Below are positions 1 to 12,860 of a stretch of 64,000 nt of DNA, piece by piece. The DNA is taken from NCBI GenBank assembly GCA_026874595.1, contig CM049318.1:43442456-43506455 (forward strand), given 5' to 3'. The stretch's first letter is position 1, and every line of letters begins with the position of its first letter. Position numbers and translations under genes: made by a program. Below the pieces are notes generated by a model. That model was given only the letters and a program-made list of their open reading frames with translations, searched no databases and was not told the origin of the DNA. The DNA is from Sipunculus nudus (taxonomy: Eukaryota; Annelida; Sipuncula; Golfingiida; Sipunculidae).

Positions 1-28
1 TCGGACCAAATTAGTGGTCGTAAAACGG

Positions 29-1790
29 AACAAGTGACCCATGGGTCATGACGCCCAGCCGACTGAAATGTTGACAATATGTCCTTGCACAGACAACTTA
101 TTAAGGTAATGTAGGTGGCATCATTGTTCATGCATATTAGCTAAAGTTTATCAAGACCCATAAGTACAACAAATCTGATGACAAACCAACCGGCCTTTCA
201 TGAGGAATCTGGCAATTTGTGTGTATTTTGCATTATTTCTAGGGTGCTCAAACATACCCCAAGACCCTGAGAATATAGATTAACTGTGAACCAATTTCAG
301 GTTTCTGTGGAGAACTTTTGAGAAAGTCTCAGGATGTCAAGTTAGAATATTATGGGCCAAAAGGTTATGATTTGTGCCCTACTTTGGTATCAAATTTTTT
401 AATTATTCTGAGGGGTCCTTAAATTTATAAGCCCCATAGCTCAGAAAATATGGGTAACAAAGACCTAAATACATGTTTCCAAGGAGATTTTCATAGACCT
501 CCCTGGATTTTTGATTAGAAGATTCCAGGTCTAATGTTTATGATTTGTGCCCTGCTTTGGTATATAATTTTTAATTATGATGGGGGAGCCCAATAGCTCA
601 GAGAATATGGGTAACAGAGACCTTATTTCAGGTTTCCATGGAGACTTTTCATGTACCTCTCTGGATGTACCGGTAAAGTGGGAAGATTCCAGGTCCAGCG
701 ATTACAATTTGTGCCCTGTTAACAGATGACGGAATCTTTTGAGGTCTCAAAAATAGATAAAAAATAGTAAAAAATCGAAAAAAATACAGGTGGCATCACC
801 AGTCTGCAGAAACTGATGAAAAACGCCATGATGAAAGAATCATGCAAAGAATCATGGTGATCAATGCATTAGTTGTTCAGCTACTTGAGCTTTTGTATCA
901 AATTTTTCATTATTCTGGAGGGTTCTTCGGAGCCCCTTAGCTTGATCGAAGAATATGGATACCAGAGACCTATTTCCAGATTTCCAAGGAGACATTTCAT
1001 GGGCCTCCCTGCATGTCGAGACAGGAGTTTTAAGTCCAGCGGTTACGATTTGTGCCCTATGAAAAGAAGTCATCTTTTAAGGTCTCAAAATAGAGAAAAA
1101 AAATCGTTAAAAATTTTTTTAAAAATACAGGTGGCGCCACCAGTCTGCAGAAACTGATAAAACACTCCCTGATTAATATCCACGCAAAGAATCATGGTAA
1201 TCAATGCATTAGTTGTTCAGATACTTGAGCTTTTGTATCAAATTTTTCATTATGCTGGGGGGTACTTCAGAGCCCCTTAGCTGTAAGAATATGGGTAACA
1301 GAGACATAATTCAAGGTTTCCAAGAAGACTTTTCATCGACCTCTCTGGATGTAGAAGATGAGAAGATTCCAGGTCCAGCGGTTAAGATTTGCGCCCCGTT
1401 AACAGTTGACGGCATTTTTGGAGGTCTCAAAAATTGAGAAAAAAATCATTTAAAAAATCGAAAAAATACAGGTGGCGCCACCAGTCTGCAGAAACTGATA
1501 TAACATCCCATGATCAATATCCATGCAAAGAATCATAGTGATCAATGCATTAGTTGTTCAGATATTTGAGCTTTTGTATCTAATTTTTTTATTATTTGGG
1601 GGGGGGGGGGGTACTTGGGAGCCCCATAGCTTGAAGAATTTGGGTAACAGAGACCTAATTCTAGGTTTTTCAATGAGACTTTTCATGGACCTAACTGGAA
1701 GTAAAGTTGGAAGATTCCAGGTCCAGTGTTTACGATTTGTGCCCTATTAACAGATGACGGAATCTTTTACGGTCTCAAAATAGAGGAAAA
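29..1790 (+). mobile_element. F1 Helentron-like element, 3'-truncated
   Basis: It begins AACAAG followed by the palindrome TGACCCATGGGTCA and a diverged subterminal motif (GCCCAGCCGA in place of GCTCAGCTGA). The body is a tandem array. It has no F1 3' hairpin: at 1791 a second F1-type 5' end interrupts the last monomer. No protein-coding capacity is seen. Confidence 0.7.
250..1788 (+). repeat. Tandem array of ~340-bp monomers (F1 core), about 4.5 copies
   Basis: Recurring landmarks are GCCCCATAGCTCAGA, ATGGGTAACAGAGACC, AGATTCCAGGTCCAG, GATTTGTGCCCTGTTAACAG and ACAGGTGGCGCCACCAGTCTGCAGAAACTGA. Copies are about 335-350 bp apart. Exact GGTGGCGCCACC occurs at 1130-1141 and 1471-1482; an earlier copy is diverged (GGTGGCATCACC near 790). 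The same monomer makes up the large array at 28640-35560. Confidence 0.9.
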
Positions 1791-2746
1791 CATGGCCCAT
1801 GGGTCAGGGTGCTCAGCTGATCATGATTGGACTGTAAATGCATCACCATTGTGATACTATATTTAGTCGACAATCCTTATGAATATCATGGACATGTTAG
1901 GCTATTATAAAGGAATATAATGTAATATGTGAGAAAATGATGTATGAAATAACCTGACCGATGGATTAATATGGAGTAAATATAGTGGTTTATTTTTTAT
2001 TTATTTGGGAGCTGTTGAAAATAGGGATATATTTGAGCAAATATGAATGCAAGGACAGTACACTAAGCAGTGGTAGAATGATGATAAGGCTATTTGTTGA
2101 AGGATCTATAGTGTATGGAAGTCCGCAAGATTTCAATTTGACAGATATAATGTTATGACTACCTATGCTGAAGAGGGGATTTATGAATTGTGACTGTATG
2201 ACAGGATATCTCTTAGGTCTTGATTAGGTACATTATATTGATGCCCACCACGTCTACATATTACACAATATTGACATAATTTCTGGCATGTACATAGGTA
2301 ACAAATAGTTATACAATATATAAAAATATGAATATATCTGATTCATCTTGTTCCCGTTTACTGAGGCTGACATTGGGATGGGGTTTGGAGAAGGAAACAG
2401 TGTGGGCAGCAAGGAGGGTTGGATGTAGAGAGAAAAAGAGATAGAGAGAGAGAGGGACGGAGCTACAACAGTTCTTAAACACCTGGAAGGTTGAAATCTA
2501 AAATATTATGAAATGTAGATATAGTCTGAGAGAAAGAGGTTATTTAAGCCATGGTTGGTTAAAATGATTGAAGAAATTGTAGCAAATAATATTTCTATTG
2601 GATACCTTTCTGACAGGCTGTTGACAGTTCAACATTTTACACATTTGTCTAATGGGATTCAATTTTTTTAATAAACTTTTTTTTCTATTTTATGACGTAT
2701 ATACAGTTGCTTTAAAGTCCCCACTCCACAGGCGGAAGGATTTAAT

Positions 2747-2769
2747 GGGGGGGGGGGGGGGGGGGGGGG
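2747..2769 (+). repeat. Poly-G tract, 23 bp
   Basis: This is an uninterrupted G run inside the degenerate 1-kb F1 unit. Equivalent runs occur at 3942-3958 and 4489-4508 at a similar place in the repeat. Confidence 0.95.
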
Positions 2770-3284
2770 TTGGGTTATGATGGTAGTTACAACGCCTTTG
2801 TCTCTCTGTATATCTTTTCTTCAAATTATTAAATTTTATGCTATAGCAATAGAACTATTGTTCACAGTGCCAAGGAGCAAGGACTCAGTGGGGTGGGGGA
2901 AGGGGATTGAGGGAGTTACAATACCCTTGCATATACGTACAGGATATGAAATTAAATTAATCAGTGCTTACAGGAAAAAAAAAAGTTTACTCATAATTAT
3001 TAAATATCTAAAACAGGCAGAAAGCTAGAGAAACAAATCAAATCATTTTAATTCCCATTCTTCTGAGCCAGGAAATTATGAACAATTTTTACATAAATTC
3101 CTTTTTTAATAAAATCATTTTTTTTCCAGGTTTGAAAATGTAACTATACATTTAGAGTATAACATATATATGTGAATATTTCAGTTGATTCACAGTTCTT
3201 AACTGCATCAACATATATATCTTATAAATCAGGTTTATAGTACCTGTCAACAGAATGGGATGGAGGAAGGAAGGGAGGCACAGG

Positions 3285-3288
<4 letters not shown>

Positions 3289-3326
<38 letters not shown>
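3289..3326 (+). repeat. (GA)n microsatellite
   Basis: About 19 GA dinucleotides, followed by further purine-rich GAGA/GAAAGA sequence to about 3375. Confidence 0.95.
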
Positions 3327-3333
<7 letters not shown>

Positions 3334-3516
3334 CTAGACTGCCAGAGAAAGAGAGAAAGGGAAAGAGAGAGAGGAGAAAGGCTCTCTGGTAATTACTGCC
3401 TGACCAAGCCTGACCCAGACACTCACAGAAGCAGTAGGCAAGGAGTGAAGGTGTTATGTAACAGCCTAGAACACTGTTAACCAATGACTTGATGCAAACA
3501 TTCAGGACATGGTGCT

Positions 3517-5332
3517 ATAAATATGGGTCACTGTGCTCAGCTGAAGTTGACTTGAAGGTAAAAATCGAAAATAATATCAAATGGAGATCAAGTCTAAGAG
3601 GAAAAGGTAATAATTGCCATGGCTGGTTGACATGATTGGTTTGTATTGATGAGTAAATAATTGTTGCAAATAATATTTTGTGACCAAACCATGCATTCTC
3701 TAATGTCAAAATTGAAGCATGTGAGCAGTTTGTAAACATAAGATGTATATTATTACCATGATCATTGGCTGGCTTTTTGATAAATTGTTGACAGTTCAGT
3801 AGTTTACACATTTGCTCAACTGGATCTATTTTACATAATATATATTATTAAATATATGTATTTTTTATTTTATAAAGTGTATACAGTTCAAATATAACTG
3901 ATTTCCCCAGTCCCCAGATGCAAGGACATGGTGGTTGTGGTGGGGGGGGGGGGGGGGGAGGAGGGCTGGAATGATGGGAGTTACAACATCTCTGTATTAA
4001 TATAGTGTATATAATATAGGATTTCATCTTAATGCAACAATACTTACAGGATTAAATAGTTCATTTACAATTACATAATATTTAAAAAAGGACAGACAGA
4101 CTGTTAGACAAACAAAGCTGAAAATATATATTAATATTTTAAAGTTTTTCATCTGCAATATTACACATCTGAATACATAAGTTGCTTTCAAATTTCAGAC
4201 TTTAATAGCTTAAATCCATACACATTCAGCATATGAAAGTTATTTCAACAGAGCTTAAAGGAAAAATTTCATAATTAATATATATATTTAATGATAACTG
4301 AGAGATGATGGACAGACAGAGCTGATCACTTTATGTTCCATTCTCCTGAGGCAAGAATATGTTTCAATTAGATCTTATTTTTTTCTAATCCAATTATTTT
4401 TCAAATTAAAAAAATTGTACATATTTGCAATAATAACTAATGTCCAAGTGCAAAGGTGACGGTGAGGTGCAAAGGATCAATGACAGCCGGGGGGGGGGGG
4501 GGGGGGGGATGGTGGGATTAACAACACTTTTGCATATACATTCAGGGCAAACAAAGCCTGATCTCCAATTCTGCTGAGGCTGGAAAATAATAAACACATG
4601 TTTGTATTAGATCCTCATTTTTTTATTTTAAGTTCAATTTGTATACATTTCCAATATAACATATAATTCTGAATATAAACTATGATTCATAATTGCATCA
4701 TCATAAATCTCAATATTGTCATATAACACCACATCATGCATACAAATGTATATTAATATATTTATGGGGGGGGGGGGGTGATATGAGAACAATTGTACAC
4801 CTGTCACAGCAGGGGATCTCCCCCAGTGACTGTAACAAATCAGGAACCCTGGCATAGCTGACTTCCAGTGACCTCAGTGGCCTACCTGCATCTGGAACAA
4901 AGCAAGTGACTACAATAGAGCCTCAAGATAAAATTCAATAACTAGCCTAATTTTAAACCTTTTATTTTCAATTTTCAGATTTAAACAAATAAAATACTTA
5001 TGTTTACATGCTGTGAAAATTGAATCAACAGTACTCAAGGGAAAAAACATGCCTTAGTCAAAGTTGGGTAAAATTTAAGGTACTGATTTTATGTTTATGC
5101 GAATAACTAATAAAATTTACAAAATACAGATCTAATTTTGGGTATACAATTGAATCTTAATTAAACAAAGTTATATACTTGAAAAAAATTCTCTAGCTTC
5201 AATAATTTTTATGTAACGTGAGTAAATATTTTTCCTGATTTTTTACAAATTCCATTATGTTTGGGCCCATAACTTAAAACAATTAAGCAATACTGACATC
5301 ATTTCTGGCATGTGCATAGCGAATGTATAGAA
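3517..5332 (+). mobile_element. F1 copy, 5'-damaged, matching the element at 53578
   Basis: It begins with a damaged 5' end (ATGGGTCACTGTGCTCAGCTGA at about 3523-3544). 3517-3960 matches 53578-53980 and 4540-5270 matches 53980-55075, so the downstream copy lacks a middle piece of roughly 0.6 kb, or this one gained it. It contains poly-G runs at 3942-3958, 4489-4508 and about 4766-4778. It ends where full copy A inserts at 5333. Confidence 0.65.
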
Positions 5333-7947
5333 AACAAGGGACCTATGGGTCACGACGCTCAGCTGTTATATATGATAAAAAAATATTATTTAGAAATGAG
5401 GCACATGCTGGTTTTGTGTGGTAATAAATATAAGCTGTATTATGAGTTGTTGTTGTTTAGCTTATGTATGATTTTGATAGTACCTTTGGAGACAGGGAAG
5501 AGGATTGATTTCATTTATTTTATTAACAAATGGAGTACTACTGTCACACAGATTTTGACTTGGCCATATAACTTATAAGCAGAACATATAATATAAGAGT
5601 TTAACTATTTATTAAAAAAATTACAAATATTGTCCCAAATATAATTTTTATTAAAAATAATAAGAGAATCATATGATTTTTTTTAATGAAATATAACTGA
5701 TATGATTATTAAAATAATATTAAAGAATATATTCATGAATGCATTCATGAATACATTTCGAAAGTATTTGCACGAGTATTCATATACTTTCATTTTTACC
5801 TGAATTCCCATTCTTTATGCAAGAAATTTTATAATGGAGTACATAATCATATTCGTATTTAAATACAATTACAAAGTATTCGCACCATGTCTGGTATTTA
5901 TTCAGTTTTCACCAAACAATGATGTTGAGAATCCAGAATATACAAAATTCACACATTTAAATAATGATCATAAGTACCTGGTTTTATGGCTTTTATTTAT
6001 ATTAAAAAATAACTGTAAAAAATTCATTTTGGACTAATTTCACATCAATGTACACACTAGACACAGTAGGAATCTAGATTAATATTATCAACTGCATCTT
6101 TGTCTATCATTAATTTCCTTCATATAATCCTTAATGATTAGTAATGAATAATATGATTTACTTCTTTATCATTAAAAATGAACTGAAAAATGCCATAGGT
6201 GACTGCATGGTGTTATTTGGAATATGTGACATTCTACCCATCGATACAAGATTCTTATATCATCAGTAACTGCAAGTTAATTTCCTGTTATTATAAACTA
6301 ACAAATTCCTTTTCTATTTTTCTTTAATTTGTTATTAAAAACCAATAAAAATTTATTAATTTATTGTTTATTGTTATGTTGTTGGTTAAAACTACTAGAT
6401 GAGTTGGGTTGAACACCTGGATCAACTGTGGCTGGCCATAAGCTGCCTGGATTCTCCCCACAAGCGTGCATAATTTGATGAAAGGTCAACAAGGTCAACA
6501 TACAGGTGACTCAAGAGGGGCTGGAGAGAGCCAAAGTCTGACAGGGTCTCATAAAAAACATTAATAAAAGCTACAATATTTGGCAAATTTCTTTCAGCTT
6601 TCTAAACTAAAAAGCTGAAATCCTTATGTGTGCATGATATGAAAATTATATCAACAGTGCTCACGGGAAACAAACGTGCCATGGTCACAGTTGGGCAAAA
6701 TTTAAGGTACTAATTTTATATTTATACTAATAACTTATAAAATTTGAAAAATTCAGAACTAATTTTGGGTATTCAATTGAATCTTGATTAAATAATGTTA
6801 CATCCCTGACAAAAAAGATCTCTAGCTTCAGCAATGCCCTTGTTAAGGGAGTAAATATATTTCTTGATTTTTTACAAAGTGCATTATGTTTGGGCCCATA
6901 ACTTAAAAAAAATACACAATACTGACATCATTTCTGGCATGTGCATAGTGAATGTATAGAAAAATATGTATATTATATATGATCAAAGTCAGATCAGTGG
7001 TTTTGATATTAGGCAGTCTTAAAGTGTAACATTGGGTTTTTAATGGAAAAATGAAGTTTTTCATTGATATCTCGAAGGAATTAAGTCCTAGTGACCAAAT
7101 TCTTGGCATGGTAGGGGATTTTGGAGAAATCTAACTGTATGCCAAATTTAAGGAACTTAGAGCTGAAGCTCGGGAGCTGAGCTCTAGCAAACTGCATAAC
7201 ACTAGCAACAAGTGACATGGTGCTTGAAAACTTGAATAAAATCTACAGTTTTTGATCAACTGGTTTCAAATTTTTGGTGTTAACAGTTGAAATGCTAACT
7301 AAAACATGCTGTGAAAATTAAATCTACAGCAGTTACAGCAAAAAAACGTGCAATGGTCAAAGTTGGGCAAAATTTAAGGTACCAATTTTTTATTTTTGCT
7401 AATATTTTAAAAAATTTAAAAGATTTTGATCTAATTTTGGGTATACAATTTAATTTTGATTAATAAAAGTAATATTACTGGAAAAAAAGTACTTAGCTTT
7501 AACAAGTTTTGTGTTAAGTGATAAAATTTCTTTCCTGATTATTTACAAAATGCATTATGTTTGGGCCCATAACTTTTTTAAATTAAACAATACAGACCTA
7601 ATTTCTGGCATGTACATAGGAATTATATAGAGGATTATTTATAGGAAATATGAGGAAAAACAGATGAGTTGTTTTGATATTAGGCAGTCCTAAAGTGTGA
7701 AAATAGGTTTTAAATAAAAAATTGAGGTTTTTCCTTAATTTCTCAAAGGAATGAAGTCGCAAAGACCCAGTTTTCAGCTTGGTAGGAGATCTCGGGGACA
7801 TCTAACATTATGCTGAATTTTGGATTCCTAGGTCTTACGGTTTCAAAACGTGCCACATCTACGGACGGACGGACGGACAGACGGACGGACGACGGACAAT
7901 GGACCACGACTATAGCTCAGACGACTTATAGTCAACTGAGCTAAAAA
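5333..7947 (+). mobile_element. F1 full-length element, copy A (~2.6 kb)
   Basis: The 5' end is AACAAG-GGACCTATGGGTCA with subterminal GCTCAGCTG. The 3' end is an (ACGG)n run, then a hairpin TAGCTCAGACGACT / AGTCAACTGAGCTA and terminal CTAAAAA. It is nearly identical along its length to copies B (24627-27225) and C (55786-58407). The interior holds AT-rich sequence, then two related ~670-bp units marked by GTGCCATGGTCACAGTTGG and CATTATGTTTGGGCCC. Short open frames (for example 5834-6037) are shared by all copies but look non-coding. Confidence 0.85.
7860..7900 (+). repeat. (ACGG)n microsatellite of F1 copy A
   Basis: GGACGGACGGACAGACGG-type tetranucleotides lie just before the 3' hairpin. 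The same position in F1 copies B, C and D and in both F4 copies holds the same kind of run. Confidence 0.9.
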
Positions 7948-8589
7948 TGTATATTATATGTGATCAAAGTCAGATCAGTGGTTTTGATATTAGGCAGTCC
8001 TGAAGTGTAACAATGGGTTTTTAATGGAAAAATGAAGTTTTTCATTAATATCTCGAAGGAATTAAGTCCTAGTGACCAAATTCTAGGCATGGTAGGGAAT
8101 TTTGGAGACATCTAACTGTATGCCAAATTTAAGGAACTTAGAGCTGAAGTTGGGGAACTAGCTCTAGCAAACTGCATAACACTAGCTTGATGTAAACAAT
8201 ATGTGACATGGTGCTTGAAAACTTGAATAAAATCTACAGTTTTTGATCGACTGGTTTCAAATTTTTGATGTTAACAGTTGAAATGCTAACAAAAACATGC
8301 TTTGAAAATTAAATCCATAGCAGTTACAGGAAAAAAAATGTGCCATGGTCAAAGTTGGGCAAAATTTAAGGTACCAATTTTTTATTTTTGCTAATATTTT
8401 AAAAAAATTAAAAGATTTTGATCTAATTTTGGGTATACAATTTAATTTTGATTAATTAAAGTTATATTATTTGAAAAAATGTCCAAAGCTTTAACAAGTT
8501 TAACAGACAGACAGACAGACGGACAGACGGACGATGGACAAAGAGTGATTGCCAAAGCTCAGATGACTTTCAGTCAGCCGAGCTAAAAA
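7948..8589 (+). mobile_element. Second F1 3'-end segment next to copy A
   Basis: It repeats the 6950-7450 part of copy A (from TGTATATTATATGTGATC) and ends in its own ACAGACGG run, a hairpin AAAGCTCAGATGACT / AGTCAGCCGAGCTA and CTAAAAA. It has no 5' end of its own, so it is a tandem duplication of the 3' part or the remnant of an older host copy. Confidence 0.7.
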
Positions 8590-8620
8590 AGTTGTGGGCC
8601 CAAACATAATGCATTTTCTT

Positions 8621-9110
8621 AACAAGGCCTACAGGCCTAATGCAAACCTGTGCAAAGTTTGGGAGTATGAATGGGTTTTTATTTTTAAAATCTAATATTG
8701 ATCCTCTTATATCCTGCATATCTACTTTAGTAGTCATTATGATTTCAGCAAAATGGACTTTTTGGACCTGCAAGTTTCAGACTAGGACATTTTAAAACTA
8801 GGATGTATCAGTCAGGATATTCCAGATATGTTCTTTTTACCAGGGAGGATTATTGGGACAGATGAACGGACAATTTGGCAGCATGGTTTCTGAGAAGATT
8901 TTTTTAAAATGTTTTTTAGCTTCTTCCCTTTAAAATCTAAAAAATGCAGTAAGCTAAGAAATAAGCAAAATCCAAAAGAATTTTTTAGATGACAAATTTT
9001 TTGCAAAAAAATATGGTGATGCTAGCTCCAGCCCTTTTTGAGAAAGCTCTGACGCACGATGGACGACGGAGACGCCACACAAATGCATAAGCTCACAGTT
9101 TCACTAAAAA
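8621..9110 (+). mobile_element. F3 Helentron-like element, short complete copy (490 bp)
   Basis: It begins AACAAG with the palindrome AGGCCTACAGGCCT and the subterminal motif GCAAACCTGTGC. It ends ATGCATAAGCTCACAGTTTCACTAAAAA, whose CACAG-TT-C part is complementary to the 5' motif. ACGATGGACGACGG-type sequence lies before the end. Similar sequence continues after 9110 in other F3 copies, so this may be one module of a longer composite. Confidence 0.65.
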
Positions 9111-9179
9111 TGCAAACCAAGTTTTTTTCAAACAGTTGAAAGATATACTCATAATAGTTCTAATCTAGGCATTCTGTAT

Positions 9180-9245
9180 CTAGAAGATGTGTCTAGACAT
9201 CTAGAGACTGTGTCCAGACATCTAGACACAATGTCTAGACACAAG
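9180..9245 (+). repeat. TCTAGA palindrome cluster
   Basis: Short repeats of GTGTCTAGACATCTAGA and variants. Equivalent clusters lie at about 16445-16510, 37255-37292 and 40812-40876 in other F3 copies. Confidence 0.8.
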
Positions 9246-9663
9246 ACAGAGCCAGGTCAGTTGCCATGATGATGTCTGGACCCCACCTGGTTGTACTGAG
9301 TGACCTCTTGACTTGGTTGCTGAAACTCAGCATGTTGTCAAATCTGTTTTCAAACACAAAGCCTTTTTCAATTGGCTACACTGCTTTTTTAAAGCTGCAT
9401 TTACCCAATCTATTCTTATAAAACCAGCAGAACAATACCATAGAATATTTCTTGTTAAGTTTAAACCAATCAGCTTAACTGTTTCATCATAAAACAGTGT
9501 ATAAGCTAGAAGAATCTAAAATTATATTTTCGCTTGTGAAAAACAGAACAATGTAGGTGGCGCCACCAATACCTCAATTTCAGATTTGACATATGTGACA
9601 AACATTGGCATAAAATTTGGTGATGATAGCTCCAGCCGTTTCTGATATTTTACTTTTAGTATG

Positions 9664-10385
9664 TGTTGCAGGCCCGGCCCGCCGGTTTTACTGGGCAGAC
9701 CAGGACATTCTGCTGCTATAACCATGTACGATTAATCTTATGTTCTTAGGTTTGTCAGGATGGCCTAATTAAAGTTAACCCAAAGGAAATATTATTTCCT
9801 AAGGTACATTGTTATTTTAGGGGATGAATTATAGAATGCTGGGCTAAAATACCTTTTATTAAAGTTGGGAATGATTTAATCGCTCTTGCATACATGCCCA
9901 CACATCATATACTGCTGTTTGCACAATAATAAAGAAGTCCATAGTAAGTTTGAATATTGTTAGAAAACTATATACACATTCTCCTCTAAGGAGGATCCAG
10001 CAAATGGCTGGAACATGCTTATTCATATTTACATTTAATGTTATCCAGGTTACCAATAGTAACAGGGGCACTCAAATACTCTAAATAAATAACAGTCAGC
10101 TGACCAATAAATAATAAGAGCCTGGCTGTAATGAATTTACTAGCCCACTAATCAATCATTCTGCACCAGAGTACAATTATGCAAATATATAACAGTGTAA
10201 TTGTGATTGACTGCACTGTTAATACAAGAAGTGATGACACCATTATCAAAAGCTGTACCAATAAAGCAGCGAAAATGCTCATATTAACACCTATACTGTA
10301 ACTAGTTATAGTTATACCAATTAACACCTTAAACATTATATTATTTATTATGTTAACACTAGGAACGGTTTCAAAAACCGTCACA
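9664..10385. mobile_element. LTR-like insertion (possible solo LTR), 722 bp
   Basis: It interrupts an F3 segment whose uninterrupted form (TTTTAGTGTGCTTTTTTGG) is seen at 41280 and 37710. It starts TGTTGCAGGCCCGG, ends CCGTCACA, and is flanked by TATG on both sides (9660-9663 and 10386-10389). TG...CA ends with a 4-bp target duplication suggest a solo LTR. No coding domain was recognised. Confidence 0.45.
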
Positions 10386-11702
10386 TATGCTTTTTTGGAC
10401 AGATGACTAAGTTCAACCTGCTGTAACTCTGCCAAAAATCTCCGAACTGGAACCATTCAAACAAAATTGAAAAAGACTGTTCCAGGGATCATTTCTGTGA
10501 AATATTGGACAATTTGGCTTGACAGTTTCAGAGAAGAAGATTTTTAAAAGTTTTTAAGGTTTTTCCCTATAAAATCAAAGTTAATGCAGATACCCAAAAA
10601 ATAAGCTTAATAAGATGAAGTTAAACATATAACTGATTCTTACATGCAATTTGGAGCTGCTAGCTCTGATGGTTTCTAAGATAGCATGGGTTTAGGTATG
10701 GACGACAGCGGACAGTGACGCTTCGCCATTGCATAAGCTCACAGGTTTGCTAACAAATTGGCCTCAGTGGCGTCAGTCAAAAAACGTTTTTAACTAATAT
10801 GGGAAAAATACAACCAAATGGCTAAGTTAAGCTTCCCATAACTCAGCCAAAAATCACTGAACCGAAACCATTTGAACAAACTTGAATTATCAACATCTAA
10901 GGATAATTAATGTGTGAGATTTAAAAATTTGGCCCAGTGGTTTTTGAGGAGGAGATCTTTGTATTGCCAAAATGGGCTGTTATGGCATATGACTAAGTTC
11001 AGCTTCCCATAACTCAGTCAAAAGTCACTGAACTGAGACCGTTTGAACAAACTTCAGAAAGCACTCCCCTAGGATCATTTCTGTGCCATATTAAATAATT
11101 AGGCCTTATGGTTTCAGAGAAGAAGTTTTTTGTAGCCGTCAGTATGATACCGGCACTGATGACCCCCATACAAAAAAGGCAGATGCAGGTGGCACCACCA
11201 ATACCTCAATTTCAGATATGACTTATGTGACTAATATTGGCATAAAATTTGGTGATGATAGCTCCTGCCGTTTCTGAGAATCTTATTTTAGTTAGTCGAA
11301 CAAACTTGAGAGAGATTGTTCCAGGAATCATTTATGTGAAATATTGGACAATTTGGCTGAACATTTTTGGAGAAGATGATTTTTAAAGCTTTTTTGGCTT
11401 TTTCTCTATAAAATCTAAGAAGATGCAGTTAGCCAAATAATAAGCAAAATCTGATAGAGTTTGTGATGCTAACTCTTGCCGTTTTCAAGATAGTATGGGT
11501 TAACGTACAGATGGTGGAAGTCGAATGACAGACGACGGACGATGTACAATGCCACACCATCGCATAAGCTCACAGGTTCGCTAAAAATGTCCCATATAAG
11601 TCATGTTAATTAAAATGCTTTTTACAAAGGATGTAACAGTTATTCAATAACTAGACATTTCTTGGCACCGCAGGTGCCAGAGTATCCCCAGACATAGTAC
11701 AG

Positions 11703-11722
11703 CCCCCCCCCCCCCCCCCCCT
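11703..11722 (+). repeat. Poly-C tract, 20 bp
   Basis: This C run lies just inside the F2 5' end, before CTTTAAGAATAGGCCCCC. The same C run follows the 5' end of the other F2 copy (about 43765 and about 44697). Confidence 0.95.
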
Positions 11723-11819
11723 TTAAGAATAGGCCCCCATTTTTAGCATCATATACTGACACTTAGCAAGCAATTATTGTTTCTTCCATCTATAAATCCA
11801 CAATCTTTTTGATTTTTGA

Positions 11820-12860
11820 AGATGTTGGTCCTGTGACCTTGATATTTTTAAAGATGTGTCCTGTGACCTTGACCTTTGACCTCATGACCCCAAAATCAAT
11901 TCGGGTCTTGCTTTTGCAATGGGACATATACAAGTCAAGTTTGAAATCCATACATCAATAAAAACAGGAATTATCACCCAGAAACTAATTTTTGGACAGA
12001 TGGCTCCTGTGGCCTTCACCTTTGACCTTGTGACCTCAAAATTGATAGGGGTCTTCCACTCTTGGCAGTTGAACTATATGTGCAACATGAAAGATCTGAG
12101 ATGAAATGTTTGGCAAAAAATGCATCCACAATCTTTTTAAAGATGTGTCCTGTAACGTTGACCTTTGACCTCATGACCCCAAAATTAATTAGGGCTTGCT
12201 TTTCCAATGGGTCATATACAAGTCAAGTTTGAAATCCATACATCAATAAAAGCAGGAATTATCATCCAGAAACTAATTTTGGACAGATGGCTCCTGTGAC
12301 CTTCACCTTTGACCTTGTGACCTCAAAATTGATAGGGGTCTTCCTCTATTGGCAGATGAACTATATGTGCAAGATGAAAGGTCTAAGATGAAATGTTTGG
12401 CTGAAAATGCATCCACAATCTTTTTAAAGATGTGTCCTGTGACCATGACCTTTGACCCCAAAATCAATTGGAGTCTTGCTTTTTCAATGGGATATATATA
12501 AGTCAAGTTTGAAATCAATACATCAATAAAAGCAGGAATTATCATCCAGAAACTAATTTTTGGACAGATGGCTCCTGTGACCTTCACCTTTGACCTTATG
12601 ACCTCAAAATTGATAGGGGTCTTCCTCTATTGGCAGATGAACTATATGTGCAAGATGGAAGGTCTGAGATGAAATGTTTTGCTGAAAATGCATCCACAAT
12701 CTTTTTAAAGATAAGTCCTGTGACCTTTGACCTCGTGACCCCAAAATCAATTCGGGTCTTGCTTTTTTAATGTTTGAAATCAATACATCAATAAAAGCAA
12801 GAATTATCATCCAGAAACTAATTTTTGGACAGATAGCTCCTGTGGCCTTGACCTTTCACC
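11820..12860 (+). repeat. Tandem array of ~280-290-bp monomers (F2 core)
   Basis: Landmarks are CCTTTGACCTCATGACCCC, AAGTCAAGTTTGAAATC, ACATCAATAAAAGCAGG and CAGAAACTAATTTTTGGACAG, recurring about every 290 bp for 3-4 copies. Open frames inside are by-products of the repeat. Exact TGACCTTTGACCT occurs at 11870-11882, 12159-12171 and 12721-12733, with another just downstream at 12993-13005. Confidence 0.85.

Larger units (their letters stand above)
1791..3516 (+). mobile_element. F1 5'-end copy, fragmentary, with poly-G tract
   Basis: It starts with ATGGCCCATGGGTCA and GCTCAGCTGATCATGATTGG. The first ~100 bp match the element that begins at 63896, so this is a distinct F1 subfamily. The interior carries a degenerate ~1-kb unit (about 2485-3540) that recurs in the next fragment. 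No 3' hairpin is present before the next 5' end. Confidence 0.6.
9111..11587 (+). mobile_element. F3-related tail modules with repeated 3' ends
   Basis: This order recurs at 16370-17229, 37190-39210 and 40735-41634: AATGCAAACCAAG, a TCTAGA cluster, GAGCCAGGTCAGTTG, then GTAGGTGGCGCCACCAATACC, GACAGATGACTAAGTTCAACC and an F3 3' end. F3-type 3' ends (GCATAAGCTCACAGG) occur near 10730 and at 11560-11587. An LTR-like insertion interrupts the segment at 9664-10385. Confidence 0.6.

Noticed and set aside
5834-6037. An open frame kept in all three 2.6-kb copies (also at 25125 and 56274)
   Set aside because: The whole element is nearly identical between copies, so the frame is kept by recent copying. 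Stops differ between copies (the 25125 version runs on), and the sequence is AT-rich without a domain.
7860-7900. (ACGG)n as an independent microsatellite locus
   Set aside because: It occurs at the same place in most F1 and F4 copies, so it is part of the element.
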